From: Aquilaria yunnanensis
Taxonomy: Eukaryota > Streptophyta > Magnoliopsida > Malvales > Thymelaeaceae
Direction: 5' to 3'
Length of the DNA stretch: 64,000 bases
NCBI GenBank assembly: GCA_039654915.1
Contig: CM077597.1
Location: 73,720,001-73,784,000, forward strand
A model generated the notes under the pieces. That model saw only the letters and a list, made by a program, of their open reading frames with translations, did not search any database and was not told the origin of the DNA. Below are positions 1-9,652 of the stretch, piece after piece (position 1 is the stretch's first letter; each line of letters starts with the position of its first letter). A program made the translations under genes and the position numbers.

Positions 1-363
1 CTCAGCTTTATTATGTTTAGGACCAAGTGTGGATAGAGAAATGGATAATGAAGCTAATGATTTAGGTTAATCAAAGAAGTATAGGCTTTAAGACTCAAAA
101 AGATTTATCTAATTTATAATATAAGGGTTGGCCACTTAGGAATCACAACAAGTGACCATGTCATGTCCTATTACCAAATCGATATGAAAATGGTCACCCT
201 CTCACTAATAGTCAAATGTTGGTAGCAAGTAATTCAATTATTGTGATTAACTAAGAATTCATTTTTTTTATGTTTATGTTTGATTAAGTACCTTTGATAT
301 GCATAGGTATATGTTTGGTTGTTCAAAGTACTAGTCAAGTAAGGGTGTATGTGTAGTATATAG
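1..363. other. Intergenic DNA, no gene seen
   Basis: AT-rich sequence without a convincing reading frame. Its last eight bases (356-363, GTATATAG) are the left target-site duplication of the adjoining MITE. Confidence 0.6.
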
Positions 364-1044
364 CAAGGTTGTTAAAATCTGGATCCTACCCAAGATCATT
401 TTTCATCATACAAGATAGGGATCGTAAAATCAAATCGTAGATCATAAGATCCTACTAACAGATCAAAAATCCTGGTAATAAATAATATAATTTATATAAA
501 AGGCCAATTATATTAGAAACTTAATAAAGTTCAAGTGTTATAACAATGATAAAAAAAAAATTAATGTCATTGTACAAATAAAGCTAGAGTCCTAGTAGAG
601 AATACATCAACATAACTAATACAATAACTAACACAGTCTAAAAGAAATTCATAAACAAACATAACTAACTCAATAATAGGAAACTTATTAAGGTGTTTTT
701 GAAGTTTTTTGACTTCTGAATGAAAGAAAGAAAATCTCTTTTTTTTTTTTTGTTTACTTCACAATTGAAGTCATCTAACCACTAGTTTGGGCAACCTAAC
801 TTGGGCAATATGAGTCCAATCATTTAAACTTTATAATTTGGGATGAAATACAATTGTAACCAATAAAAATCAATATCAAGTGGGATCAACAGGATCAAAA
901 GATATTATCGATCTTAAGATCTTTATCGGGATCCCACCCAATCCTATCATATCATTGATCCCATTACTTTCCGAGAAGGTTTCATAACATTAAATCATAA
1001 GATTGTAGGATCCTAAGATCCAAATCAAGATCTTAACAACCTTG
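364..1044. mobile_element. hAT-like MITE with 8-bp target duplication
   Basis: A 681-bp non-coding element. Its ends are inverted repeats: the left end begins CAAGGTTGTTAAAATCT, and the reverse complement of the right end is the same 17 bases with one change. Subterminal GGATCCTA/AAGATC motifs recur in both orientations. The bases outside are identical on both sides (GTATATAG, 356-363 and 1045-1052). An 8-bp duplication with CA-starting inverted repeats is the hallmark of the hAT superfamily. There is no transposase, so any movement depended on an enzyme encoded elsewhere. The perfect 8-bp duplication suggests fairly recent insertion. The superfamily is inferred from duplication length and termini only. 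Confidence 0.85.
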
Positions 1045-1052
1045 GTATATAG

Positions 1053-2451
1053 GAATTAATATTGAAAATAGGTTTATAGGAACTAGGAGGCTAGATTGAG
1101 TAGTTAAATGCTTAATTGGACAAGTTAATGATGTTTGGGCTTGAACTAAGAAGGAAATAGCTAGAATTACAAATTCTAAGGCTTAATTGTAAACCTGGTG
1201 AAAGTTTTGCCATGAAGGGCTCATGAGACTTAAGTGTAACATGGGTAAAAGAAAAAGGCCAAAATTGAGGAACTTGGAGGATGGCAGTGAGGTTTCAACT
1301 CACTATCCTCTTCCACCTTCAGACACATACAAAGCTAGCTAAATTATGGTCAAGCTTCACCACTTGATGCTTGAGACGCACCAGAGATGCTTAGAGTGAG
1401 TATCTAGAGATAGAAACACTAACGAACCTCTAACTTGGCTCAGATTCCTGATGCAAAGCTAATAATTTCTTGGTCAATTAGAGTGGAAGGATCCAAGGTT
1501 CTAATTTCATATTCTAGAGGAAAAGGATAAGGGTAAATGTAATTTCTTTGTGCAATTAGAGTCAATCTAGTGTATTGAGCAACAATAAGCATGTAGCAAA
1601 GAGTTATAGAAGTCCAAAAGGTATCTTGGATAGCAAGTGATCATGGTTCTTTGATAGGGTTATTTAGACCACAAGCTTGTTTGATTATGCTTATTAATTT
1701 TAAACAATATCAAGCCCCTGTTGAGATCAATTAGCATGGAGGTTAGATATTTCTAGACCTTGTAGTATGGCCACATTACAAAGAATCACTTGTTAAGCTT
1801 AGGTTTTATAAGCTATTATCCATTGCTTGAGTATATGTTCTATTGTTGATGCTTGATTATGTATTGTTGCTTACTGTTGATGTTTAATCCTTCATAGATC
1901 CTGAGTTAGCTTATAACCAAGCCAAGTGTTGGGGTTTTCTTATTGTTTTGCAAGTAACACGAATACATGTTATATGTTTTGACAACATGAGTTATATATT
2001 TTGTTAGTAGCCCATGGCAGAAAGTTTACTAATTTGTTATTTAGCTATGTGCACAGTTTTATATGGTGAGAGGAATGAGGTGCAAGTGGCAACTGGTAGG
2101 CTTAGCCATGTTTTAAGCTAAGTATTGCTTATACATGTTTTAACTAGTAAACTAAGCATGTTGGTCACATTTTCAAAGACCTACATGAGTAGTATTGCTT
2201 TATCCCGTTGAATAAGGAAATTGGATTACTATACTTCCTACACAAACAAAAACTGTTAGTCATGTTTTCAACGACCTGGCATGGGTATTATTGCTTTATC
2301 CTATTAAAGAAAACAAATAGTTTACTATGCTTCTAGTTTTGACTTTACAGTTGACTTAACAGAATTAAAGGCTTGTAAGCTTGAACCCATTTCGAAAAGG
2401 CTTATTTTGATAATTTAAACTTGTATAAACTGTCCTTATGTGGATAGAGTC
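1053..2451. other. Intergenic DNA with a degenerate internal duplication
   Basis: No coding region recognised. Around 2157-2210 and 2252-2306 a segment of about 53 bases recurs at roughly 75-80% identity (shared core 'tattgctttatcc'), which looks like an old local duplication. Confidence 0.5.
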
Positions 2452-3078
2452 TTACTTAGTTAGCTTGGATTTGCCAAGTGATGCACCGACATAAACATGT
2501 CTGAGTTGCCTGTAGTTGTCCAAAAACCTGTACAACTGGCTTTTGCAATAAGCAAATGCATAGATATGAGATGACCCAGTAAAATGCTGAAACACTTCAT
2601 GGTATATAATATTTATTGTTAACGAAGTGTTAGAAAGGTCTTCTCCATCCAAAATGACACAAAAACTTGAAGGATTGGTAACACGCGACACAATAACTTA
2701 AAGCTGACCATGACTGAAAATAGGCTACAAAAGATAAAGGCCGACATGAATAAAATTTTGTCCCTAACTTTTGTTTATGATCATGATAAAACAAACTTTG
2801 AGTACAAGTTGCCTTCGGAATGAGATATTACTATCATATGGAACCATCTCTATTGGAGGAAGGATAAATCGATGACCCAAATTCAAATCCATTACAATTA
2901 TAGCTTTACTCTCTCGACCAACTATATAACAACCATCTATGTGACATTTCATAAGCACTAAAAGATAAGTGCGATTTACTGACACGTTTATTCTGACATC
3001 AAGTAAAGTGTTGGTATATATAGGCTCAATTGACATATATTTTGTGTCAGTAAATGCTTCAATTACTCCCTCAACCAA
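2452..3078 (-). pseudogene. Helitron Pif1-type helicase remnant
   Basis: Two minus-strand reading frames, 3078-2764 and 2691-2452, match successive C-terminal parts of the Pif1-like helicase of Helitron transposons. The first contains the 'GHRFILPPIEMVPYDS' stretch, a degenerate 'RRQ' and 'MIINKS' (the family's conserved 'INK-S/A-QGQ' helicase motif). The second contains 'SRVTNPSSFCVILDGED' followed by 'NIIYHEVF' (the family's 'SRV' motif and the 'NVVYKEVF' end). The sense DNA just before it still reads a 'FSHGQL'-like stretch interrupted by a stop. The Rep domain and the N-terminal helicase motifs are not visible, and the frames are broken. This is a dead 3' fragment of an autonomous Helitron helicase. 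Its borders (5' TC, 3' CTRR with hairpin) were not located. Confidence 0.75.
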
Positions 3079-4426
3079 CTACACAACAACCATCTGTGTG
3101 CCATTTCATAAGCACTACATGATAAATGCAATTTACTGCACACATTGATACTGTGTATTGGATTAAATAATGATTGGAAGCACCAAAGTTTTGCTGCTCT
3201 TTCTATCAGTTTAAAGTTGGTAATCTAAGACGAATTGCAGTAAAGAAGATAAAGAAACCTACTGCCATGCGACCCTGTTCAAAGCTTGTTGCAGAACATC
3301 TGCAAATCAGGTTTTGGGGTTTTTTTATGTAGAGTAGAACTAATTTTGTGATTCCAGGTTCAGATATGTAAAAGGTAACTTCCTTTTCTTTGTGGTTGTA
3401 AAAATTAGAAGAAAAAGTTGCATTGTTGGTAATGCTAAATTCTAATCTGAAATTGTGTCCATCATTGTCCATGCAAGGAATTGGTTAAATGTATGGTCAG
3501 ATTTTCAATTTTCCATGTTTCTATGATAACGATTGGATAAATCATTTACAATGATTAGTGGTTATGCATGATTCGTTTAAAGGCTGAGACGTGGTCGTTT
3601 GAGTCATAACTAGTGAGTTTTGGGATTATTCAATAATTTACTCAATAGCGGGTGTAGAACATTTTTAAAGTGGGATTCATACATAAGCCGAAGTTACAAT
3701 CAATCCTAAAATTTGAATGATCAAAAGCTAAATTTTAAACTATTGTACAGCTATCTAAATAGTATATATCTCATATAACCATGTTGTTGTAAATTCCTAA
3801 GTATTAAAATGAATACGACTATCTAAATAAAATTTTTTTGACTTAATTCCTAGTTGTATACATAGAAATAAGTATTATTTTGAGCAACCTTTAGTTTTAA
3901 TTTGAAGTATGTTATTAAATTTTATTTATTTTCAAAAATAAAGTACTTCTATAATCACTAAATGCATATGATGTACATTTAAATTTAATTGAAGAAGTCT
4001 TTAAAACTATTTAGAAACTTTAAAAATTGATGTTGAAATTATTAACTAGTTTAGATTCTAGAATCAAATTAGTGTAATTGAAGCTTCTTAAGTTTACCTA
4101 ACTTAAATGTTAATTGTGAATTTCATGCCTGACGTATTTGTGGAGTTTTCATTTGAATGATAATGCTTAGTGCTGAGACCTAGTAATTCATTCAAGAGCT
4201 GATTTTTTTAGAACATAGCTATTGATTTGTTTAAATGACATGCTTATGCTAATGAGTTATATGCGCCTTGTTCTAGGGCATTGGCTTCAAGTAGATTTAA
4301 ATAGAAGAATTAGAGGGCAACTAATCACACATGAGATTATTAAGCAAGACTTAAATTATGTTAATTGGATGTTCGCGTGAGTTTTCTACGAATTTATTTA
4401 ACTGTTTTGTGAGAAGGAATTTTTTA
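3079..4426. other. Intergenic DNA upstream of the Helitron relic
   Basis: No recognisable gene. Bases about 3068-3140 are a diverged direct duplicate of 2911-2985 ('accaact..acaacaaccatct..gtg.catttcataagcact'), part of the decay of the Helitron copy. A minus-strand frame of 88 codons at 3206-3472 matches nothing I recognise. The rest is AT-rich. Bases 4427-4431 (CCATC) are the left target duplication of the next element. Confidence 0.5.
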
Positions 4427-4431
4427 CCATC

Positions 4432-5858
4432 TGTTGGATTTTGTTCCATTCATGGTCACATTTATTTGATTTTGATGATAACAAAACATATTTGTTTTAT
4501 GTATTTTAAAGCTTTACCTAAAGATTTATAAATTGGTCTTTTATTGATAAAGTTTTGATATTTGGAAGGAAAATTATTTCATAAGTATATTTGAAGTATT
4601 TATGTTGATTCAAGCATTGCTTGTGAAGGAAGAAATCATTTTGGAGAAAAATTCATTGAAGTTTGAAAGTTTGGAAGTAAGAAAATCCTGGAACTGCATT
4701 TTCATTTGAGTGAAATGTTTTCAACCGAGTGAAACTGGAGTCAGTTTTCGAACCCGAGAGAATTTTATTTCTGGACAAGAAAATCATTCGAGTGAAATTT
4801 TTTCAACCGGGTGAAACTGGACTCAGTTTTCGCACCCGAGAGGATTTTATTTCTGGACAAGAAAATCATTCGAGTGAAATTTTTTCAACCGGGTGAAACT
4901 GGACTCAATTTTCACACCCGAGAGGATTTTATTTCTGGACAAGAAAATCATCCGAATGAAAAATTTTCAACCGGGTGAAACTTGGATTCCAGACCTGCGC
5001 GCAAGTTTTCAATTCGAAAAATCTTTGAAAAATAATTATAAATTTATGCCACGTCAGATTCCACGTGTATAAAGTGCTGACAACTCATTAATTACAAATA
5101 TAACCGTTGGAGGTCAAACCTTGACTTTCGTTATTAGACAGAATTTTCAACCGAGTGAAAATATTTCACCCGAGTGAAACTGGGCGACAGACGCAAAACC
5201 TGTCAAATTTGACAGCAACGGTCACCTGCTTTCTTGGAGACATTTCTGACCTTCCCAACGGTTCTTCAACGTCTCTTTGGCCCCCAAATGAGCATAAATA
5301 CATGGAGAAACACCTTGGAGACAACTCTTGGCCATAAGATCAAAGATTCATCATCAAATCCAAGAGAAAAGAGCTTATCTTGAGAAATTCATTATTGTAG
5401 TTGTGCTTTCACTTGTATATCTAGCTTGAGTGCTATTGTGTGAGCTTGTGAGTTTGTAAACATTCAAAGTCTTAGAATCTCTTGAGTGTAGAGTGGTTTC
5501 TAGTGAGCCTTGAAGAAAACTAGGGAGTGGTTTCTAGTGAGCCTTGGAGAAAACTAGAGATTGGTTTGGTGTGAACCTTGAAGAAAACACTATTGTAATT
5601 TTGATCAAGAGATAGTGGAGGAAATCTCAAGTGGGCAAGCTTGAGGAGAGGACGTAGACTCCGGTTGGTGGAGTTGAACCTCGATAAATCCCGGTGCACT
5701 CTTTCCTTATCTCTCTTTATATTTTGCTTTATACTTTCCTTATACTTGCTTACTTTGTTCTTGATTTTTGGTTAAGTAAATTTAGTTGTAAAAATTGATT
5801 TTGCTAAAGTTTTTAATACAACCAATTCACCCCCCTCTTGGTTGCACTTGGGCCAACA
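4432..5858 (+). repeat. 5' LTR of the Gag-only copia element
   Basis: 1427 bp, starting TGTTGGATTT and ending GGGCCAACA; the copy at 8221-9647 has the same length. It contains an 82-bp tandem repeat (4698-4985), a G-box-like CCACGTG followed by TATAAAG (5061-5074), and the motif ATAAATACATGG near 5294-5305. Either TATA-like motif could be the promoter; the sequence alone does not decide. A 60-codon open frame here (5155-5337) recurs identically in the other LTR and is not considered a gene. Confidence 0.93.
4698..4985 (+). repeat. 82-bp tandem repeat inside the 5' LTR
   Basis: Successive 'actcagttttcg..acccgaga' segments start 82 bases apart (4741, 4823, 4905), giving about three and a half units. 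They alternate the motifs CAACCGGGTGAAACTGGA and TTCTGGACAAGAAAATCA. The same array sits in the 3' LTR (about 8488-8775). Repeats in the U3 part of plant LTRs often carry promoter or enhancer activity; that role is an inference here. Confidence 0.85.
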
Positions 5859-5860
5859 AT

Positions 5861-5872
5861 TGGTATCAGAGC
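5861..5872 (+). other. Primer-binding site (initiator Met-tRNA type)
   Basis: TGGTATCAGAGC starts two bases after the LTR end. It is the standard complement of the plant initiator methionine tRNA 3' end used by most copia elements for minus-strand DNA synthesis. Confidence 0.92.
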
Positions 5873-5921
5873 TTAGTGATTTTTATTTTCAAAACCTTGC
5901 GGTTTCAAAATCAAAAGATCC

Positions 5922-7610
5922 ATGGCAACCACTAGTTTTATGCATCTTGAGGGACAAAGCACATCTAGGCCACCATTGTTTGATTCTACAAATTTTAATT
6001 GGTGGAAAACTAGAATGGAGATTCATATTAAATCTATTGATTATGCTTTATGGAGAATTATCAAAGATGGTCCTAATATTCCTTTAAAAGTAATTGATGG
6101 TAAACAAGTACCAAAAGATTCAAAAGAATTTAAATCGGAGGATGATGCTATGTGCACTATGAATGCTAGAGCTATGAATATTATATATTGTGCACTAACC
6201 CCCGATGTGTTCAATTTAGTCTCTTCTTGTAATGATGCTAGGGAAATATGGAACAAGTTGTTGGTGACATATGAAGGAACTTCACAAGTCAAGGACACCA
6301 AGATGCATATGCTAGTTAGAGCATATGAACTTTTCACCATGGAGCCAAGAGAGAGCATTCAAGATATGTTCAAAAGGTTCAATGAAATTCTTACACCACT
6401 CAAGTTGCTTGGAAAGGAATATGCAAATGAAGAGTTGGTGAGAAAAATCTTGTGGAGCTTGCCTTCTTCATGGAAAAGTATAGTTGAAGCTATTAATGAA
6501 GGTGGAAGCATCAAGACCATGCATATTGATGAGCTATTTGGGAAATTATTGACATATGAGATGAAGGAGCAAGAGGAAGAAAGGCTCAACAACAAGAACA
6601 AGTTAATGGCCTTCAAAGTTAAAGAAGATGATTCATCTTCATCTTCTTCAAATGAAGATGATTCGGATGATGTAGCAATTTTGACTAAGAAGTTCAAGAA
6701 AATTCTCAAGAGGTCGAAGAATAAGGGTTCTAGAGGCAAAAAGAATGAGATCATTTGTTACAAGTGTAAGGAGCTTGGACATCTACAATTTGATTGTCCA
6801 TTGAACAAGCCAAAGAAGCACAAAAATCACAAGAGAGGAAAGAAGAAACTTAGAGCTATGGCTGCTTGGAGTGATAGTTGCTCATCATATAGTGAAAGCT
6901 CATCATCATCAAATGACACAAGTGATCAAGCCAATCTTTGCTTGATGATTGAAGAAGATGAAGTCTCTTCAAATCAAAGCTACCCCAACTTGTGTTTCAT
7001 GGCAAAGGAGGAAGATGAGGTAACAAGTACTTACTCTAGTAACACATCATCATCCTCATCATGCTCATCTAGTTGTTCATATGAAGAATTATTAGATGCA
7101 TTTCATGAGCTTTTCAAAAATTCAAAAAGACTTGTCAAAAAGGTTGATGAATTGAAGGTTGTAAATGCTTCTTTAACAAAAGAAATAGATGACTTGAAGA
7201 AAGAGAACTTAGATATTAGTTTATCCTTGAGACAAGAAATTGATGAACTAAAAAAGGAGAACTTTGATCTCATTCAATCTTTGTCTAAATTTGTTAAAGG
7301 TAAAGAAAACCTTGATTTGTTACTTGGTGGTCAAAAAGGAGTTTATGACAAAGCGGGAATTGGTTTTAATCCATTGATGAAGGAAAGAAAATTTGGAAAT
7401 AGATTTGTTGATGTATCTACATCCTTATCTAGATCATTTGTAACATGTCATGCTTGTGGTGGAAAAGGTCATTATTCTTATGAATGCATATTCAAAAGAG
7501 GAAAAGTTCCTTTTGGCTACAAATTAGTATGGGTTCCTAAAGGAACTAAAATTATTGGAGCTAACCCTCAAGGACCCAAAGAAATTTGGGTACCAAAAAT
7601 CAAAACTTGA
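5922..7610 (+). CDS. gag: Sirevirus/copia-type Gag, two zinc knuckles, no pol
   Basis: 562 codons, intact, starting at ATG 5922, 64 bases after the LTR. The N-terminus (residues 1-60, 'FDSTNFNWWKTRMEIHIKS') and the following UBN2-type region (to about 230) form the capsid-like core that assembles virus-like particles. A classical CX2CX4HX4C knuckle (CYKCKELGHLQFDC) lies near residues 278-291 and a second (CHACGGKGHYSYEC) near 509-522. Serine/acid-rich linkers and a heptad-rich coiled coil (about 397-455) lie between them. Sirevirus Gag proteins are known for such coiled coils. The frame stops at 7610, where other elements continue into protease. The undamaged frame fits a recently moved element. 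Confidence 0.93.
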   Translation: MATTSFMHLEGQSTSRPPLFDSTNFNWWKTRMEIHIKSIDYALWRIIKDGPNIPLKVIDGKQVPKDSKEFKSEDDAMCTMNARAMNIIYCALTPDVFNLVSSCNDAREIWNKLLVTYEGTSQVKDTKMHMLVRAYELFTMEPRESIQDMFKRFNEILTPLKLLGKEYANEELVRKILWSLPSSWKSIVEAINEGGSIKTMHIDELFGKLLTYEMKEQEEERLNNKNKLMAFKVKEDDSSSSSSNEDDSDDVAILTKKFKKILKRSKNKGSRGKKNEIICYKCKELGHLQFDCPLNKPKKHKNHKRGKKKLRAMAAWSDSCSSYSESSSSSNDTSDQANLCLMIEEDEVSSNQSYPNLCFMAKEEDEVTSTYSSNTSSSSSCSSSCSYEELLDAFHELFKNSKRLVKKVDELKVVNASLTKEIDDLKKENLDISLSLRQEIDELKKENFDLIQSLSKFVKGKENLDLLLGGQKGVYDKAGIGFNPLMKERKFGNRFVDVSTSLSRSFVTCHACGGKGHYSYECIFKRGKVPFGYKLVWVPKGTKIIGANPQGPKEIWVPKIKT

Positions 7611-8220
7611 AATCTCTTGTAGGGTGCTAGAGTATGTAGCAAAAATTAGAAGCATACACTTGAAGCTCTATGCACCAAGAAATTGGAGATTTGAAGTTCA
7701 ATGGCAAATGCTTGAGACAAAGTTCATTTGTGGTAACATTGTTGATTTTTATTAGTTAATGGTGATTATTGATACATTGTGTTATTTGAGTTTGATATGT
7801 TGTTTGATGAGTATATATGAGTTATTCATTGTTCTTAGAAGATATATGACATGTTAGATATTACTATGATCATTGTGGATTTGTTCCAATATTTTTGATG
7901 ATATGATCTTATATTAATAATGTTGCTATCTTATTATTTGATACTTGGCTATTTTTTTTATTTAGAAAGGGGGAGAAAGTTTTTATATGCTTTGATTAAG
8001 GGGGAGCTTATTGCATGTTTTAATGATAAACAATTTATCATGATTTGTTTTGATAATCTATATATCTTTTTGATTATGACAAAAAGGGGGAGAGATAAAT
8101 GGGGAGAGATAAAATTGAAGAATATTTAATAAAGGGGGATAATAATTGTTTATGCTTGTTGTTTATATATTATATATGTCTTTTGAAATGTTGTTTTGTC
8201 ATCATCAAAAAGGGGGAGAT
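7611..8220 (+). other. pol-less 3' region with multiple polypurine tracts
   Basis: About 610 non-coding bases replace the whole of pol. AAAGGGGGAG-type tracts occur at 7966-7975, 7998-8006, 8082-8091, 8100-8106 (shorter), 8131-8139 and finally 8207-8218, directly before the 3' LTR. The last is the functional plus-strand primer position. The multiple copies are the Sirevirus signature and show that pol was lost between the end of gag and this block. Short open frames here are not credible genes. Confidence 0.85.
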
Positions 8221-9647
8221 TGTTGGATTTTGTTCCATTCATGGTCACATTTATTTGATTTTGATGATAACAAAACATATTTGTTTTATGTGTTTTAAAG
8301 CTTTACCTAAAGATTTATAAATTGGTCTTTTATTGATAAAGTTTTGATATTTGGAAGGAAAATTATTTCATAAGTATATTTGAAGTATTTATGTTGATTC
8401 AAGCATTGCTTGTGAAGGAAGAAATCATTTTGGAGAAAAATTCATTGAAGTTTGAAAGTTTGGAAGTAAGAAAATCCTGGAACTGCATTTTCATTTGAGT
8501 GAAATGTTTTCAACCGAGTGAAACTGGAGTCAGTTTTCGAACCCGAGAGAATTTTATTTCTGGACAAGAAAATCATTCGAGTGAAATTTTTTCAACCGGG
8601 TGAAACTGGACTCAGTTTTCGCACCCGAGAGGATTTTATTTCTGGACAAGAAAATCATTCGAGTGAAATTTTTTCAACCGGGTGAAACTGGACTCAATTT
8701 TCACACCCGAGAGGATTTTATTTCTGGACAAGAAAATCATCCGAATGAAAAATTTTCAACCGGGTGAAACTTGGATTCCAGACCTGCGCGCAAGTTTTCG
8801 ATTCGAAAAATCTTTGAAAAATAATTATAAATTTATGCCACGTCAGATTCCACGTGTATAAAGTGCTGACAACTCATTAATTACAAATATAACCGTTGGA
8901 GGTCAAACCTTGACTTTCGTTATTAGACAGAATTTTCAACCGAGTGAAAATATTTCACCCGAGTGAAACTGGGCGACAGACGCAAAACCTGTCAAATTTG
9001 ACAGCAACGGTCACCTGCTTTCTTGGAGACATTTCTGACCTTCCCAACGGTTCTTCAACGTCTCTTTGGCCCCCAAATGAGCATAAATACATGGAGAAAC
9101 ACCTTGGAGACAACTCTTGGCCATAAGATCAAAGATTCATCATCAAATCCAAGAGAAAAGAGCTTATCTTGAGAAATTCATTATTGTAGTTGTGCTTTCA
9201 CTTGTATATCTAGCTTGAGTGCTATTGTGTGAGCTTGTGAGTTTGTAAACATTCAAAGTCTTAGAATCTCTTGAGTGTAGAGTGGTTTCTAGTGAGCCTT
9301 GAAGAAAACTAGGGAGTGGTTTCTAGTGAGCCTTGGAGAAAACTAGAGATTGGTTTGGTGTGAACCTTGAAGAAAACACTATTGTAATTTTGATCAAGAG
9401 ATAGTGGAGGAAATCTCAAGTGGGCAAGCTTGAGGAGAGGACGTAGACTCCGGTTGGTTGAGTTGAACCTCGATAAATCCCGGTACACTCTTTCCTTATC
9501 TCTCTTTATATTTTGCTTTATACTTTCCTTATACTTGCTTACTTTGTTCTTGATTTTTGGTTAAGTAAATTTAGTTGTAAAAATTGATTTTGCTAAAGTT
9601 TTTAATACAACCAATTCACCCCCCTCTTGGTTGCACTTGGGCCAACA
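8221..9647 (+). repeat. 3' LTR of the Gag-only copia element
   Basis: 1427 bp, same length as the 5' LTR. Differences seen by eye: A/G near position 80 of the LTR, A/G in the segment AAGTTTTC(A/G)ATTCG, G/T in GTTGGT(G/T)GAG, and G/A in CCCGGT(G/A)CAC. It is followed by the duplicated target CCATC (9648-9652). Confidence 0.93.
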
Positions 9648-9652
9648 CCATC

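Larger units (their letters stand above)
4432..9647 (+). mobile_element. Complete non-autonomous copia (Sirevirus-like, Gag-only) retrotransposon
   Basis: A 5216-bp element with two 1427-bp LTRs (TGTTGG...CCAACA), a perfect 5-bp duplication CCATC (4427-4431 and 9648-9652), a primer-binding site and a polypurine tract directly against the 3' LTR. The only coding region is a 562-residue Gag; protease, integrase, RT and RNase H are absent. That organisation matches the class called terminal-repeat retrotransposons with GAG (TR-GAG). The repeated AAAGGGGGAG tracts before the 3' LTR are a documented Sirevirus hallmark, so the parent was probably a Sirevirus. By eye I count four substitutions between the LTRs (about 0.3%), implying very recent insertion. 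Mobility would need pol supplied in trans. Confidence 0.92.

Noticed and set aside
5155..5337. 60-codon frame MKIFHPSETG..., identical at 8944-9126
   Set aside because: Located inside both LTRs of the same element, with no homology; identity only reflects LTR identity.
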